DNA from: Chryseobacterium sp. JV274
GTDB lineage: Bacteria; Bacteroidota; Bacteroidia; Flavobacteriales; Weeksellaceae
DNA length: 64,000 nucleotides
Assembly (NCBI RefSeq): GCF_903969135.1
Contig: NZ_LR824569.1
Span: forward strand, 4,609,001-4,673,000
Direction: 5' to 3'
This document shows, one piece after another, positions 36,499-45,995 of the stretch. A model generated the notes under the pieces. The model saw nothing but the letters and a program-made list of their open reading frames with translations, searched no databases and was not told the DNA's origin. Both the position numbers and the translations under genes were made by a program. Numbering within the stretch: the stretch's first letter is position 1; every line of letters starts with the position of its first letter.

Positions 36499-37074
36499 AT
36501 GGAATTATTAGTAGCCACACACAACGAACATAAAAAAGAAGAAATTCAACAGATCCTGGGAAGTGACTGCGTTGTGAAAAGTCTTACCGATTATAATATT
36601 CACGAAGAAATTGTGGAAGATGGAGATTCCTTTCATGCCAATGCCCTGATCAAGGCAAAATACTGCTTTGAAAAAACAGGTGTTCCAAGTTTAGGAGATG
36701 ACAGCGGTCTGGTAGTGGAATCTTTGGATGGAAGACCGGGAATTTTCTCTGCCCGCTATGCCGGAGATCACGATTTTGCGAAAAATATTGAAAAGGTGCT
36801 GGAAGAAATGCAGGGAATAGAAAACAGAAAAGCTTATTTTGTTACCGTTCTGTGCTACTATGATGAAAAAGGAGCTCAGTATTTTGAAGGTAGAGTACAT
36901 GGAAATTTACTGACAGAAAATAAAGGTTTTAAAGGCTTCGGATATGATCCTATTTTTATTCCGGCGGGTCATGACAGAACCTTTGCAGAGATGAATCCGG
37001 AAGATAAAAACAAAATCAGCCACCGCAAGCAGGCTTTAGATTTATTTATGGATTTTTTAAAAGTGACTGATTAA
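36499..37074 (+). CDS. rdgB: Non-canonical purine NTP pyrophosphatase (RdgB/HAM1)
   Basis: A 191-residue pyrophosphatase that hydrolyses ITP, XTP and dITP to monophosphates, protecting DNA and RNA. The ATG at 36499 is chosen because the product then begins MELLVATHNEHK, as in other family members; the open frame reaches back to a TTG at 36481 and an ATG at 36487. Motifs are LVATHN (phosphate contact), LGDDSGL (about 66-72), GIFSARY (about 82-88), FGYDPIF (about 150-156) and the C-terminal SHRKQAL (about 175-181). Upstream lies a CPBP protease, downstream rnz. Confidence 0.94.
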   Translation: MELLVATHNEHKKEEIQQILGSDCVVKSLTDYNIHEEIVEDGDSFHANALIKAKYCFEKTGVPSLGDDSGLVVESLDGRPGIFSARYAGDHDFAKNIEKVLEEMQGIENRKAYFVTVLCYYDEKGAQYFEGRVHGNLLTENKGFKGFGYDPIFIPAGHDRTFAEMNPEDKNKISHRKQALDLFMDFLKVTD

Positions 37075-37142
37075 GTTTAAATATCAGGGTGAACGACCCA
37101 TTTAGATTTTCTGTCGTACATTTGTTATAATAAATTATTGGT

Positions 37143-38057
37143 TTGAGTACTTATTTAACAATATTAGGTTTCAATTCAGCGATTCCGACCATCAATACAT
37201 CACCCACAGCCCAGCTGCTGGAAATGGAAGAAAGACTCTTCCTTATTGATTGTGGAGAAGGAACACAGGTACAGCTGAGAAAAGCAAAAGCAAGATTTTC
37301 AAAAATCAATCATATTTTTATCTCTCATCTTCATGGAGATCACTGTTTTGGGCTTCCGGGACTTATTGCCTCTTTCCGTCTTTTAGGAAGAGATACTCCG
37401 CTGCATGTCTATGGCCCGAAAGGGATTAAGAAGATGCTGGAAACTATTTTTCAGATTACGGAAACGCACCGCGGCTTTGAGGTAGTCTATCATGAACTGG
37501 ATAAAGATTATTCTGAAAAAATATATGAAGACAACAGAGTAGAAGTATATACCATTCCATTGGATCACAGAATTTACTGTAATGGTTACCTTTTTAAGGA
37601 AAAGCCAAAAGACAGGCATCTTAATATGAAGGAAATTGCGAAATACAACGAGATTGAAACCTGTGATTATCATAATATAAAAGCAGGGAAAGATTTTGTA
37701 CTGAGCGATGGATATGTGCTAAAAAACGAAATTCTGACTCTTGAGCCTGTTCCGCCGGTATCTTATGCATTTTGCAGTGATACCCGTTACCTTGAAAGTG
37801 TTATTCCGATTATTAAAAATGCAACGGTTCTCTACCATGAATCTACATTTTTACATGATTTGAAGGAAATGGCTGATTATACAGGGCATACTACGGCATT
37901 AGAAGCAGCAACGATTGCTCAGAAAGCGCAGGTTGAAAAATTGATCTTAGGACATTTTTCCAACAGATATGGTGATCTGACTGTATTTACCGATGAAGCA
38001 AGAAATATTTTCCCCAATACATTTTTACCAAAAGCATTGGAAAGTGTAAAGATTTAA
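37143..38057 (+). CDS. rnz: Ribonuclease Z
   Basis: A 304-residue metallo-beta-lactamase-fold endonuclease that processes the 3' end of tRNA precursors. The metal motif is SHLHGDH (61-67), preceded by DCGEGTQ (36-42), as in ELAC1-type RNase Z. The later HRIYCNGYLF and SDTRYLE blocks and the GHTTALEAA helix near 263 match the family. The start codon is TTG at 37143, giving the normal N-terminus MSTYLTILGFNSA; the first in-frame ATG lies too far inside. It is followed after 1 bp by the TIGR02757 gene. Confidence 0.94.
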   Translation: MSTYLTILGFNSAIPTINTSPTAQLLEMEERLFLIDCGEGTQVQLRKAKARFSKINHIFISHLHGDHCFGLPGLIASFRLLGRDTPLHVYGPKGIKKMLETIFQITETHRGFEVVYHELDKDYSEKIYEDNRVEVYTIPLDHRIYCNGYLFKEKPKDRHLNMKEIAKYNEIETCDYHNIKAGKDFVLSDGYVLKNEILTLEPVPPVSYAFCSDTRYLESVIPIIKNATVLYHESTFLHDLKEMADYTGHTTALEAATIAQKAQVEKLILGHFSNRYGDLTVFTDEARNIFPNTFLPKALESVKI

Positions 38058-38058
38058 A

Positions 38059-38835
38059 ATGAATATGCTGAAATTTGAAGAACTCAGAGATTTTCTCAAC
38101 GAAAAGGCAGATCAGTATAATACTCCCGATTTTATTGAAAATGATCCCATACAGATTCCTCATCGTTTTTCTTTAAAACAGGACATTGAAATTGCAGGAT
38201 TTCTGGCAGCTACAATTTCCTGGGGGAACAGAAAGTCAATCATTAATTCTGCGGACAAGATGCTTGATATTATGGGAAATTCTCCCTATGATTTTGTGAT
38301 GAATTATTCAGAAAAAGATCTGGAAGATATTCAGGATAAAAGCATTCACAGAACTTTCAATGGGCAGGATTTTTCCTATTTTATCAAACAGTTCAACAGG
38401 ATTTATAAAGAAAATGAAAGCCTGGAAAATCTGTTTGAGGTAAAAGAACCGGAGAATAATTTTCTCCACGCCATAGAACGATTCAGGAGTGGATTTCTTG
38501 AAACAGAAAAACACAGAAGCCATAAACATATCAGCTCGCCTTACAAAAACTCTTCTGCCAAAAGGATTATTATGTTTTTAAGGTGGATGGTACGTAAAGA
38601 TAAAAGAGGGGTAGATTTTGGAATCTGGGAAAATATAGATCAGAAATATCTTTCCATTCCTTTGGATGTGCATACCGGAAATATCTCCAGAAAACTGGGA
38701 TTGGTTTCCAGAACACAAAATGACTGGAAAACAGTAGAAGAACTGGATGCTGCCATCAGGAAATTTGATGAAACAGATCCTGCAAAATATGATTTTGCCT
38801 TGTTTGGATTAGGCGTTACTAAAGAACTGTTGTAA
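38059..38835 (+). CDS. TIGR02757 (DUF2400) family protein
   Basis: A 258-residue cytosolic protein. The phrases DPIQIPHRFSLKQDIEIAGFLAATISWGN (near 30-58), LGLVSRTQNDWKTVEELD (about 213) and DPAKYDFALFGLG (about 240) match the family. Its function is unknown; a nucleic-acid role has been suggested on the basis of helix-hairpin-helix-like architecture, but I do not rely on that. It begins 1 bp after the rnz stop and ends 11 bp before the DUF1003-like gene, so it sits in one operon with both. Confidence 0.85.
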   Translation: MNMLKFEELRDFLNEKADQYNTPDFIENDPIQIPHRFSLKQDIEIAGFLAATISWGNRKSIINSADKMLDIMGNSPYDFVMNYSEKDLEDIQDKSIHRTFNGQDFSYFIKQFNRIYKENESLENLFEVKEPENNFLHAIERFRSGFLETEKHRSHKHISSPYKNSSAKRIIMFLRWMVRKDKRGVDFGIWENIDQKYLSIPLDVHTGNISRKLGLVSRTQNDWKTVEELDAAIRKFDETDPAKYDFALFGLGVTKELL

Positions 38836-38846
38836 AAATATAAAGG

Positions 38847-39401
38847 ATGAAAAAATATAACGAAAAAACAGAAGTTCTTGAAAAAATAGCAGACAGTATT
38901 ACATCATGGATAGGGTCTATTCAGTCTCTGATTGTACATACTCTATTGTTTCTTACTTCGTTTGTGCTTCCGATGCTGCATATCGTAGATTTTGATAAGA
39001 TGCTTCTGATTCTTACTACAGTGCTTTCTCTGGAAGCTATTTATCTGGCTATTTTTATCCAGATGTCGGTTAATAAAAGTCACGAGAAAATTGAAGATAT
39101 CCAGGTGGATATTGAAGAGATCAGTGAAGATATTGAAGACATTCAGGAGGATATCGAAGAAATCAGTGAGGATATTGAAGAGATCAGCGAAGACATTGAA
39201 GAGATTAATGAGGATATAGAAGATATTCAGGAAGATATTGAAGAGATTAATGAAGAAGAGGAAGAAGAAGATCACAATGAAAGAGCAAAAAATGTAATAT
39301 TGAGGAGTAATGTCAACTCTAATAAGAATGAAATAAAAGCTTTAAAAGATATTATCTCTCAGTTGAAAAATGAAATTGAGCAATTGAAAAAAGAAGAATA
39401 G
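38847..39401 (+). CDS. DUF1003-like membrane protein with an acidic heptad-repeat coiled coil
   Basis: A 184-residue protein. Residues 1-80 look like a DUF1003-type module: an amphipathic start (EVLEKIADSITSWIGS), two membrane helices (about 25-46 and 52-72) and LSLEAIYLAIFIQMSVNK. From residue 82 to 137 there are eight almost perfect heptads of the type IEEISED, encoded by a 21-bp tandem repeat, then a run of Glu and a second short coiled coil (ALKDIISQLKNEIEQLKKEE). The coil should extend into the cytosol. It ends the rnz operon, before a terminator. Repeat number could vary between strains by slippage. Confidence 0.78.
   Translation: MKKYNEKTEVLEKIADSITSWIGSIQSLIVHTLLFLTSFVLPMLHIVDFDKMLLILTTVLSLEAIYLAIFIQMSVNKSHEKIEDIQVDIEEISEDIEDIQEDIEEISEDIEEISEDIEEINEDIEDIQEDIEEINEEEEEEDHNERAKNVILRSNVNSNKNEIKALKDIISQLKNEIEQLKKEE
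39090..39257 (+). repeat. Eight 21-bp tandem repeats coding for heptads
   Basis: Eight in-frame copies of a 21-bp unit (consensus ATTGAAGAGATCAGTGAAGA plus T), coding I-E-(E/D)-I-(S/Q/N)-(E/V)-(D/E). Variation is mostly synonymous or alternates Asp/Glu and Ser/Gln/Asn. A unit change leaves the frame intact. Confidence 0.88.
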
Positions 39402-39432
39402 CTGCAACTGAATCATAGCAATGAAATATCAA

Positions 39433-39460
39433 CAGATCAATACAATTGATCTGTTTTTTT
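39433..39460 (+). terminator. Terminator of the rnz operon
   Basis: Arms CAGATCAAT and ATTGATCTG followed by seven T residues, 32 bp after the stop. Confidence 0.85.
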
Positions 39461-39562
39461 GTGGATTTTTGTTATAAAATGATTTGCGAAAAACGTAATA
39501 ATAAGAAAAAAATATTATGAATCTAGGTGTTTACTTGAAAAATAGTAACATTAAAGGCTGAT

Positions 39563-39589
39563 TTGTTATTGATATTTTTGCTACATTTG
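39563..39589 (+). promoter_or_regulatory. Possible promoter of the first choice-of-anchor L gene
   Basis: An exact TACATTTG (39582-39589) with TTG at 39563-39565; the spacer is 16 bp, slightly short. It lies 17 bp before the start codon. Confidence 0.45.
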
Positions 39590-39605
39590 AACAAATGAAA
39601 ACAAA

Positions 39606-41966
39606 ATGTTAATCTATAGACTAAAAAACTATTTTTTCCTTTTTTCTTTTTTATTGATTTCAGTTTCTGCATTTTCTCAATCGAGACCAGTCAGAAAATC
39701 AGAAAAGATAAAGCCTTCTGCTGCCAGTCTTAGGGCTGGAGCATTCATTGATGTGAATGTACCTCCTTACACCCCTTCAAACTATACACCCGAGCAATTG
39801 GTGAAGAATATTTTGATCAATGGTGGTACCAATTGTACAACAGCCAATGTGACCAATGTTACAGTATCTCCTAATCATGATGTGACTAATAACAACAGAT
39901 TTTGGGGATATTTTCATAAAGGTACAACAAGTTTTCCTTTCACTGATGGTATTGTTCTGACTACAGGATATGCTTCGGAAGCAGGTAATAACTATGTGGC
40001 AGCTGTGGGACAATCAGTAGGAACAGGAAGTGATGCTGATCTTGTGGCAGCTACCGGAGCTAATGTTAGCTTAACGGATGCTGTAGCACTTGAATTTGAT
40101 TTTGTACCCAATTCCAATCAGGTAAAATTTAATTATATATTCGTTTCTGATGAATATACTTCCAACTATCCTTGTACGGGATATTCTGATGCTTTTGCGC
40201 TATTATTAAAGAAAGTTGGAGATCCTACCTATACTAATCTTGCCATATTACCGGGAGGTGCAGGACCTGTAAGTGCAACCAATATTGTTCCTGCTGGAAA
40301 TGGATTCAGTTGTGGTCCTATCAATGCAACTTATTTTGGAGCTTTGGCGAATCCGCATCTGGTTATTAATTATTTTGGGAGAACAACTCCTTTAACAGCC
40401 GTGGCAGATGTAATTCCTGGACAGACCTATCACTTTAAAATGGTATTGGCAGATGCAAAGGATCCTTCTCATGACTCTGCTGTTTTCTTGGAAGGTGGAT
40501 CTTTTGATGTCGGAATTAAAATTGTAGATGAAGCCGGAGCAGTTTTGCCAGGCAGCATTAATATGTGTGACAATACACCAAAGCAATTGAAAGCTCAGGT
40601 AGCAGCCATTCCGGGAATGACGTATCAGTGGTATAAAGATGGAGTTGCCATTCCGGGAGCAACCAGCGCCATTTATATTGCTACCCAACCAGGAGTATAT
40701 ACTGTAAAAGTAATGGTTCCGGGCAATCAGTGTCCTAGTGAAGCAACTATTACCATTGTTGGAGGAACGAGCCCTACGGTACAGAATGCTGAACTTAAGC
40801 TTTGTACAACACCTTCGCTCAGTACCTTTAATTTAGAAACAGCAAAACCTCTCATCAGTACAACGCAGGGAGCGGTATTCCGTTTTTATGCCAATCAGGC
40901 TGATGCACAGGCTCAAAATAATAGTTACATTACCAATCTGACAACCTACAGCGGAACAGATGGACAGATATTATATGTACTGGTTTCCAATGGAGCTTTC
41001 TGTAGTAAAATTGCAACCTTAACCTTAAGAAAAGAAGAAACCCCAACAGCATTAATTACAGCTCCTAGATTAAAAATCTGTGCGGGTGAATCTGTATTAT
41101 TAACAGCTACCGGTGGAGTGACCTACCAGTGGAGCGATTCTGCAGCTACTACTGGCGGAATAAGAACTGTAAGCCCTACCCAGACAACAACGTATACCGT
41201 ATATGCTATAGGAGCACAGGGATGTAAATCTCTTCAGCCGGCACGTATTACAATAGAAGTAGTACCAGCTATTGTTTCAAACTTAAAAGGAGGACATATC
41301 TGCCAGGGAGATAAAATAATCCTGGATGCAGGTTCAGGACCTGGATACAGCTATCAGTGGAGTAATGGTGAAACAGGTCAGAGTATTACTGTATCTACTC
41401 CGGGAGAATATTCAGTAATGATAAGCAATGGGGTATGTTCAAAAGAATTTAAAACACAAGTTATTAAAGCAGTGATTCCTGAAGTAATAAAAGTGGATTA
41501 TAATGATAATGGAACAATGATTGTTACAGCAAGTAATCCAAGTAATGGTATTCTGGAATATTCAGTGGATAACGGAGTTACATGGCAGGCTTCAAATGTA
41601 TTTAACAATGTCCCTAAAAATAAAGTCATTTCAATCAGGGTGAGAGTTAAATTTACAAGCTGCGTAGGTTTCCTTGAATTCTTTACATTCGTTATGAAAA
41701 ATGTAATTACTCCAAATGGGGATAATATTAATGATATTATAGATTTCAGCGGAGTGGTCAACTATAAAGATTTCAGCGGACAGGTTTTTGACCGATACGG
41801 AAGAGAAGTCTTCAAAGCAGCGAAGATCAATCCATATTGGGATGGATATTTCCAGGGGAAAAAGCTTCCTACCTCCACATACTGGTATCAGATAACCTTT
41901 GAAGATCCTGCGAGTAAAGAAGTTACGGTGAAAACAGGATGGATATTACTTAAAAATATAGAATAA
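39606..41966 (+). CDS. Choice-of-anchor L surface protein, T9SS type B (first of three)
   Basis: A 786-residue exported protein. The signal peptide ends near SAFSQ (25). The segment SAASLRAGAFIDVNVPPY starts a choice-of-anchor L domain (about 55-310) with FVSDEYTSNYPC, LPGGAGPVSATN and DSAVFLEGGSFDVG. Ig-like or PKD-like beta domains follow (about 320-390, 410-480, 490-560 and 565-630). The last 95 residues (NVITPNGDNINDIIDFSGV ... FDRYGREVFKA ... TSTYWYQITF ... GWILLKN) form a gliding-motility-associated (type B) T9SS sorting domain. It should be a cell-surface adhesin or gliding-related protein; binding target unknown. Confidence 0.88.
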   Translation: MLIYRLKNYFFLFSFLLISVSAFSQSRPVRKSEKIKPSAASLRAGAFIDVNVPPYTPSNYTPEQLVKNILINGGTNCTTANVTNVTVSPNHDVTNNNRFWGYFHKGTTSFPFTDGIVLTTGYASEAGNNYVAAVGQSVGTGSDADLVAATGANVSLTDAVALEFDFVPNSNQVKFNYIFVSDEYTSNYPCTGYSDAFALLLKKVGDPTYTNLAILPGGAGPVSATNIVPAGNGFSCGPINATYFGALANPHLVINYFGRTTPLTAVADVIPGQTYHFKMVLADAKDPSHDSAVFLEGGSFDVGIKIVDEAGAVLPGSINMCDNTPKQLKAQVAAIPGMTYQWYKDGVAIPGATSAIYIATQPGVYTVKVMVPGNQCPSEATITIVGGTSPTVQNAELKLCTTPSLSTFNLETAKPLISTTQGAVFRFYANQADAQAQNNSYITNLTTYSGTDGQILYVLVSNGAFCSKIATLTLRKEETPTALITAPRLKICAGESVLLTATGGVTYQWSDSAATTGGIRTVSPTQTTTYTVYAIGAQGCKSLQPARITIEVVPAIVSNLKGGHICQGDKIILDAGSGPGYSYQWSNGETGQSITVSTPGEYSVMISNGVCSKEFKTQVIKAVIPEVIKVDYNDNGTMIVTASNPSNGILEYSVDNGVTWQASNVFNNVPKNKVISIRVRVKFTSCVGFLEFFTFVMKNVITPNGDNINDIIDFSGVVNYKDFSGQVFDRYGREVFKAAKINPYWDGYFQGKKLPTSTYWYQITFEDPASKEVTVKTGWILLKNIE

Positions 41967-41981
41967 TTAAAATTATAATCG

Positions 41982-42010
41982 AAAGACTGACTATTTTGTC
42001 AGTCTTTTTT
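41982..42010 (+). terminator. Terminator after the first choice-of-anchor L gene
   Basis: Arms AAAGACTGAC / GTCAGTCTTT, T-run, 16 bp past the stop. Each of the three paralogues ends in its own terminator. Confidence 0.85.
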
Positions 42011-42110
42011 TATTATATTAAAATAAATAGAGTTGATATCTTAACATAAATAAATTTGCGTTAGTAATAATGTAAATTGTGTTAACATGAATTTCAATCA
42101 AAAAAAATAG

Positions 42111-42118
42111 TATTTTTG
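42111..42118 (+). promoter_or_regulatory. Possible -7 box of the second choice-of-anchor L gene
   Basis: TATTTTTG matches TAnnTTTG and lies 16 bp before the start codon. No clear -33 TTG is present. Confidence 0.35.
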
Positions 42119-42134
42119 TTTAAAATAATATAAA

Positions 42135-45100
42135 ATGTTAAATAGGAGGAGAGGAAATTTATTTTTAGCGTTATTTTTAGTTTTCATAGGCAACTTTATT
42201 TTGGCTCAAAATAGAGGAAGGGTAGAAATTGCGAGAAAGCCCAGTGCTGCTTCCTTGAGAGCAGGTGCTTTTATAGATGTAAATGCACCAAGTTATCCGG
42301 AATCAGGCTATCCTATAACCCAGCTAATAAATGATGTTCTTATATCAGGAGGTACTACCTGTACCAGTTCAAGTGTAAGCAACGTAACCGTGTCTCCAAA
42401 TTTACCCGCTACCAATCAGAATAGAAGCTGGGGGTATTTTAATAAATCAAATACCAATTTTCCGTTCAGTAAAGGAATTATACTTTCTACCGGATATGCC
42501 AATAAAGCAGGGAATACTCTTCAGGGAACTTTAAGTGATGACCTTGGAACCGGAGGAGATGTAGATCTGGCGAACGCTTTGGGAATCGGTAATAACAACC
42601 TAACCAATGCTACCTCTATAGAATTTGACTTTGTGGCAGCTTCTACTGAAATTACTTTCAGATATTTATTTGCTTCGAAAGAATATCAACAAAACTTTCC
42701 ATGTACCATTACAGATGGTTTCGCCCTATTATTAAAGAAAGCATCTGATCCTAATTATACCAACCTTGCAGTGCTTCCGGGAGGAGCAGGAGCTGTAAGT
42801 GTTACCAATATTCACCCGCAGTATCAAAACTGCGGACCTAAAAATGAAGCCTATTACGGAGGAACAAATACCGCTCAGATTGAAACCAATTTTAACGGAC
42901 GTACCATTCCTCTTACAGCAAAGGCAACCGTAATTCCGGGGGAAACGTATCATTTTAAAATCGTTCTTGCCGACTATCAGGATCCCAATTTTGATTCTGC
43001 AGTATTTTTGGAAGCAGGATCTTTCGATATTGGAGTGAAAATTCTGGACCCGGCCGGAGTACAGCTGCCTGGATCTGTAAATATGTGTGACAATACACCA
43101 CAAACGTTTACGGCTTCTGTTCAGGGACCCAATATAACCTATCAGTGGTATTTGGGAACAAACCCAATTGCCGGAGCTACTAATGCAAGTTATACGGCAA
43201 CCCAACCAGGAGTATATACTGTTAAGGTTTTTATTCAGGGGAATACCTGCCCGGGAGAAGCTACTATTACAGTGGTAGGCGGAACATCCCCTACAGTACA
43301 GAATGCTACATTAACGGCCTGTTATGCTGCCGGAAATGCTACATTTAATTTAACATCAGCACAGGCTTCAATAAGTACGACTCCGGGAGCTGTGTTTTCT
43401 TATTATACCACATTAGCGGACGCTAATGCAGGAAATACAAATACAATTCCTAACCCAGCGGCTCATCAGAGTGCAGGCGGAACGGTGTATGTAAGAGTAG
43501 CAAACGGTTTCTGTGCAAAAGTAGCACAACTCCAATTGGTGAAAGCACCACAAATGATACCTACTATTGCTCCACCGGCAGTACTTACCTGTGCTAGCTC
43601 TCAAACTACACTGGATGCATCAGCTTCCGTTTATCCGGCAGGCGCTACATTCAACTGGACAACTACAGGAGGAAATATTGTTTCAGGGGGAACTACTCTA
43701 AATCCTGTTATCAATGCTGCAGGAACTTATACTTTAACGATAACAAAAATATATCAGCCAGGTAATATTAGCTGTACAGCAGTGGGCAATGTGACTGTAA
43801 CGGGAAACAGTGCTCCACCGGTTACGGGACTTACCGCAAGCAAAATAAAAATCTGTAAAGGTCAATCAGCAACACTTACCGCTTCAGGTGGTGCTACCTA
43901 TAACTGGGGTAACGGTCTTACCGGAAACGGAAGTACACAGATTGTTTCTCCTACGGTTACAACTACTTATACTGTAACAGCAGTAGGTGCTAATGGTTGT
44001 GTCTCTCAAAACCCAGCCACTATAACAATTGAAGTATCAGAACCTTTTACCGCACAAAATGCAATACTACATAAATGTTATCAGACAGGATTAACTTATA
44101 ATCTTACCGAAGCACAGCCTCAGATCACAACTACTGCAGGAGTTACTTTTACTTATTACGTAAACCAGGCTGATGCCAATGCTGCTAACGGAAACTTTAT
44201 TGTAACACCTACAACATATACACCACCGGGAGGAAGCCAGACTATTTATGTATTGGCAAGCAACGGAGGTTGTAGCTATGTAGTATCTCTGCAATTATTA
44301 AGCACAGCGCAGACTACCCTTACAATTGCAGCGCCACAAACAATTACCTGCACAACTCCTCAGATTACCATTAATGCTTCGGCATCTGTAGTACCTGCAG
44401 GATCTACTATTGCCTGGACAACAACCGGAGGAACCATTGTGTCCGGAGGGAATACACTTACCCCTGTTGTAAGTGCTGGTGGAACGTATACTCTAACGGT
44501 TACTAACGTGTCACAACCAGGAAACCTGAGCTGTACCTATACTTCAACAGTAACAGTACAGGAAGATAAAGTAAAACCGGTTGCTGCTCTTGTTTCGTCA
44601 GTACCTCGTATTTGTATAGGTGAATCTGTAACATTAACAGCTTCGGGAGGGGTAACCTATAATTGGGGCAATGGTCTTACCGGAAACGGAAGTACTCAGG
44701 TGGTTTCACCTACAACAACAATGGTATATACTGTTTTTGCTGTTGGAGCTAACGGATGTATTTCTGCAACACCAGCAACAGTAACTGTTCAGGTAGGCCC
44801 ACCTATAGCGGGACTTACAGCATCAAAATTAAAAATTTGTGAAGGCGAATCTGTAACATTAACAGCTACGGGAGGTATTACTTATAACTGGATAGGACTT
44901 ACCGGAAACGGAAATACTCAGGTCGTTACTCCTACCGTAACAACAGAATATTCAGTATTTGCATTGGGAGGAAACGGATGTAGCTCTGTGAATCCGGCTA
45001 AAGTTACTATTGAAGTAGTCCCTGCAATTGTTTCTACATTGAAGGATGTATTTGTTTGCGCCGGAGATAAAGGAACTCTTGATGCAGGTCCGGGACCAAA

Positions 45101-45719
45101 TTATACTTATTTATGGAATACAGGAGCAACCACTCAAACGATAACAACTAATATTGCCGGCGCTTATTCTGTGATCATCAGTAATGGAGTTTGTTCCAAA
45201 ACGTTCTCTGCTCAGTTGATTAATCCTGACCTGCCACAGTTTACCAATGTAGTATATGATAATCATATTCTTACCCTTACGGCAAGCAATCCCACAGGAG
45301 GTACTTTAGAATACTCAATAGATGGTGGGCTGACGTGGCAGCCGTCGAATATATTTACCGGTATCCTGAATAATACAATGTATTCTCTTATGGTAAGAGT
45401 AAAAGGTGCTAAATGCGGTACTTCACTGGACTATTTTACATTCGTTATCAGCAATGCCATTACCCCTAATATGGATGGTGTAAATGATACCATAGATTTC
45501 ACAGGAATCAGTGGATATAAAGATTTTGGAGCTTCAATCTTTGACAGATATGGAGCCGAGGTATTCAAAGCCACGAAAGGAGATGTTATTTGGACAGGAT
45601 CTTTAAAAGGAATCAACCTGTCTACAGGGACATATTGGTATAGAGTACAGTGGGAAAACCCGGCCAGTAAGAAAATGGAGCAACGCTCAGGCTGGATTCT
45701 CTTGAAAAACAGAAACTAG
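42135..45719 (+). CDS. Choice-of-anchor L surface protein with Ig-like repeats, T9SS type B (second of three)
   Basis: A 1194-residue paralogue of its two neighbours. Signal peptide 1-24 (ending ILAQ). The choice-of-anchor L domain (about 50-310) includes LPGGAGAVSVTN and DSAVFLEAGSFDIG. The middle part is expanded to about 750 residues by beta-sandwich repeats. Three similar Ig-like units (about 562-630, 817-880 and 892-955) share KICxGxSxTLTASGG.TYNW and LTGNGSTQ. The DNA of these units is also very similar, suggesting recent duplication. The C-terminus (NAITPNMDGVNDTIDFTGI ... FDRYGAEVFKA ... TGTYWYRVQW ... GWILLKNRN) is a type B T9SS domain. Likely surface adhesin. Confidence 0.88.
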   Translation: MLNRRRGNLFLALFLVFIGNFILAQNRGRVEIARKPSAASLRAGAFIDVNAPSYPESGYPITQLINDVLISGGTTCTSSSVSNVTVSPNLPATNQNRSWGYFNKSNTNFPFSKGIILSTGYANKAGNTLQGTLSDDLGTGGDVDLANALGIGNNNLTNATSIEFDFVAASTEITFRYLFASKEYQQNFPCTITDGFALLLKKASDPNYTNLAVLPGGAGAVSVTNIHPQYQNCGPKNEAYYGGTNTAQIETNFNGRTIPLTAKATVIPGETYHFKIVLADYQDPNFDSAVFLEAGSFDIGVKILDPAGVQLPGSVNMCDNTPQTFTASVQGPNITYQWYLGTNPIAGATNASYTATQPGVYTVKVFIQGNTCPGEATITVVGGTSPTVQNATLTACYAAGNATFNLTSAQASISTTPGAVFSYYTTLADANAGNTNTIPNPAAHQSAGGTVYVRVANGFCAKVAQLQLVKAPQMIPTIAPPAVLTCASSQTTLDASASVYPAGATFNWTTTGGNIVSGGTTLNPVINAAGTYTLTITKIYQPGNISCTAVGNVTVTGNSAPPVTGLTASKIKICKGQSATLTASGGATYNWGNGLTGNGSTQIVSPTVTTTYTVTAVGANGCVSQNPATITIEVSEPFTAQNAILHKCYQTGLTYNLTEAQPQITTTAGVTFTYYVNQADANAANGNFIVTPTTYTPPGGSQTIYVLASNGGCSYVVSLQLLSTAQTTLTIAAPQTITCTTPQITINASASVVPAGSTIAWTTTGGTIVSGGNTLTPVVSAGGTYTLTVTNVSQPGNLSCTYTSTVTVQEDKVKPVAALVSSVPRICIGESVTLTASGGVTYNWGNGLTGNGSTQVVSPTTTMVYTVFAVGANGCISATPATVTVQVGPPIAGLTASKLKICEGESVTLTATGGITYNWIGLTGNGNTQVVTPTVTTEYSVFALGGNGCSSVNPAKVTIEVVPAIVSTLKDVFVCAGDKGTLDAGPGPNYTYLWNTGATTQTITTNIAGAYSVIISNGVCSKTFSAQLINPDLPQFTNVVYDNHILTLTASNPTGGTLEYSIDGGLTWQPSNIFTGILNNTMYSLMVRVKGAKCGTSLDYFTFVISNAITPNMDGVNDTIDFTGISGYKDFGASIFDRYGAEVFKATKGDVIWTGSLKGINLSTGTYWYRVQWENPASKKMEQRSGWILLKNRN

Positions 45720-45746
45720 AATTTAATAAAATAAAAAATAGACAAT

Positions 45747-45775
45747 AAAATCTTTCAGGAATGAAAGATTTTGTT
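45747..45775 (+). terminator. Terminator after the second choice-of-anchor L gene
   Basis: Arms AAAATCTTTC / GAAAGATTTT with a 6-base loop, 28 bp past the stop. Confidence 0.75.
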
Positions 45776-45971
45776 GTTTTATGCCATAAACGTTATCGCG
45801 TTTTGTGAATTATTTTAATGAGAGAATAAATATGTTAAAACAATTTGTAAGACGATACTACCACATTCTTTATAGGAGGGCTAATTAACGAAAGTTTACT
45901 TTAAAAGGTTCATGTTTTGTTTTTTTATAGTAAAAAATATAAATATGTATGTGAGATATTTAAAAAAAAAT

Positions 45972-45979
45972 TAAATTTG
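45972..45979 (+). promoter_or_regulatory. Possible -7 box of the third choice-of-anchor L gene
   Basis: TAAATTTG matches the TAnnTTTG consensus exactly and lies 16 bp before the start codon; no -33 TTG at the expected distance. Confidence 0.35.
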
Positions 45980-45995
45980 TTGAAACAAAAATATT

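Noticed and set aside
38943..39275. Minus-strand frame of 110 codons, rich in Phe, Ile and Leu
   Set aside because: It is the antisense of the 21-bp heptad repeat; the composition follows directly from the complement of Glu/Asp/Ile codons.
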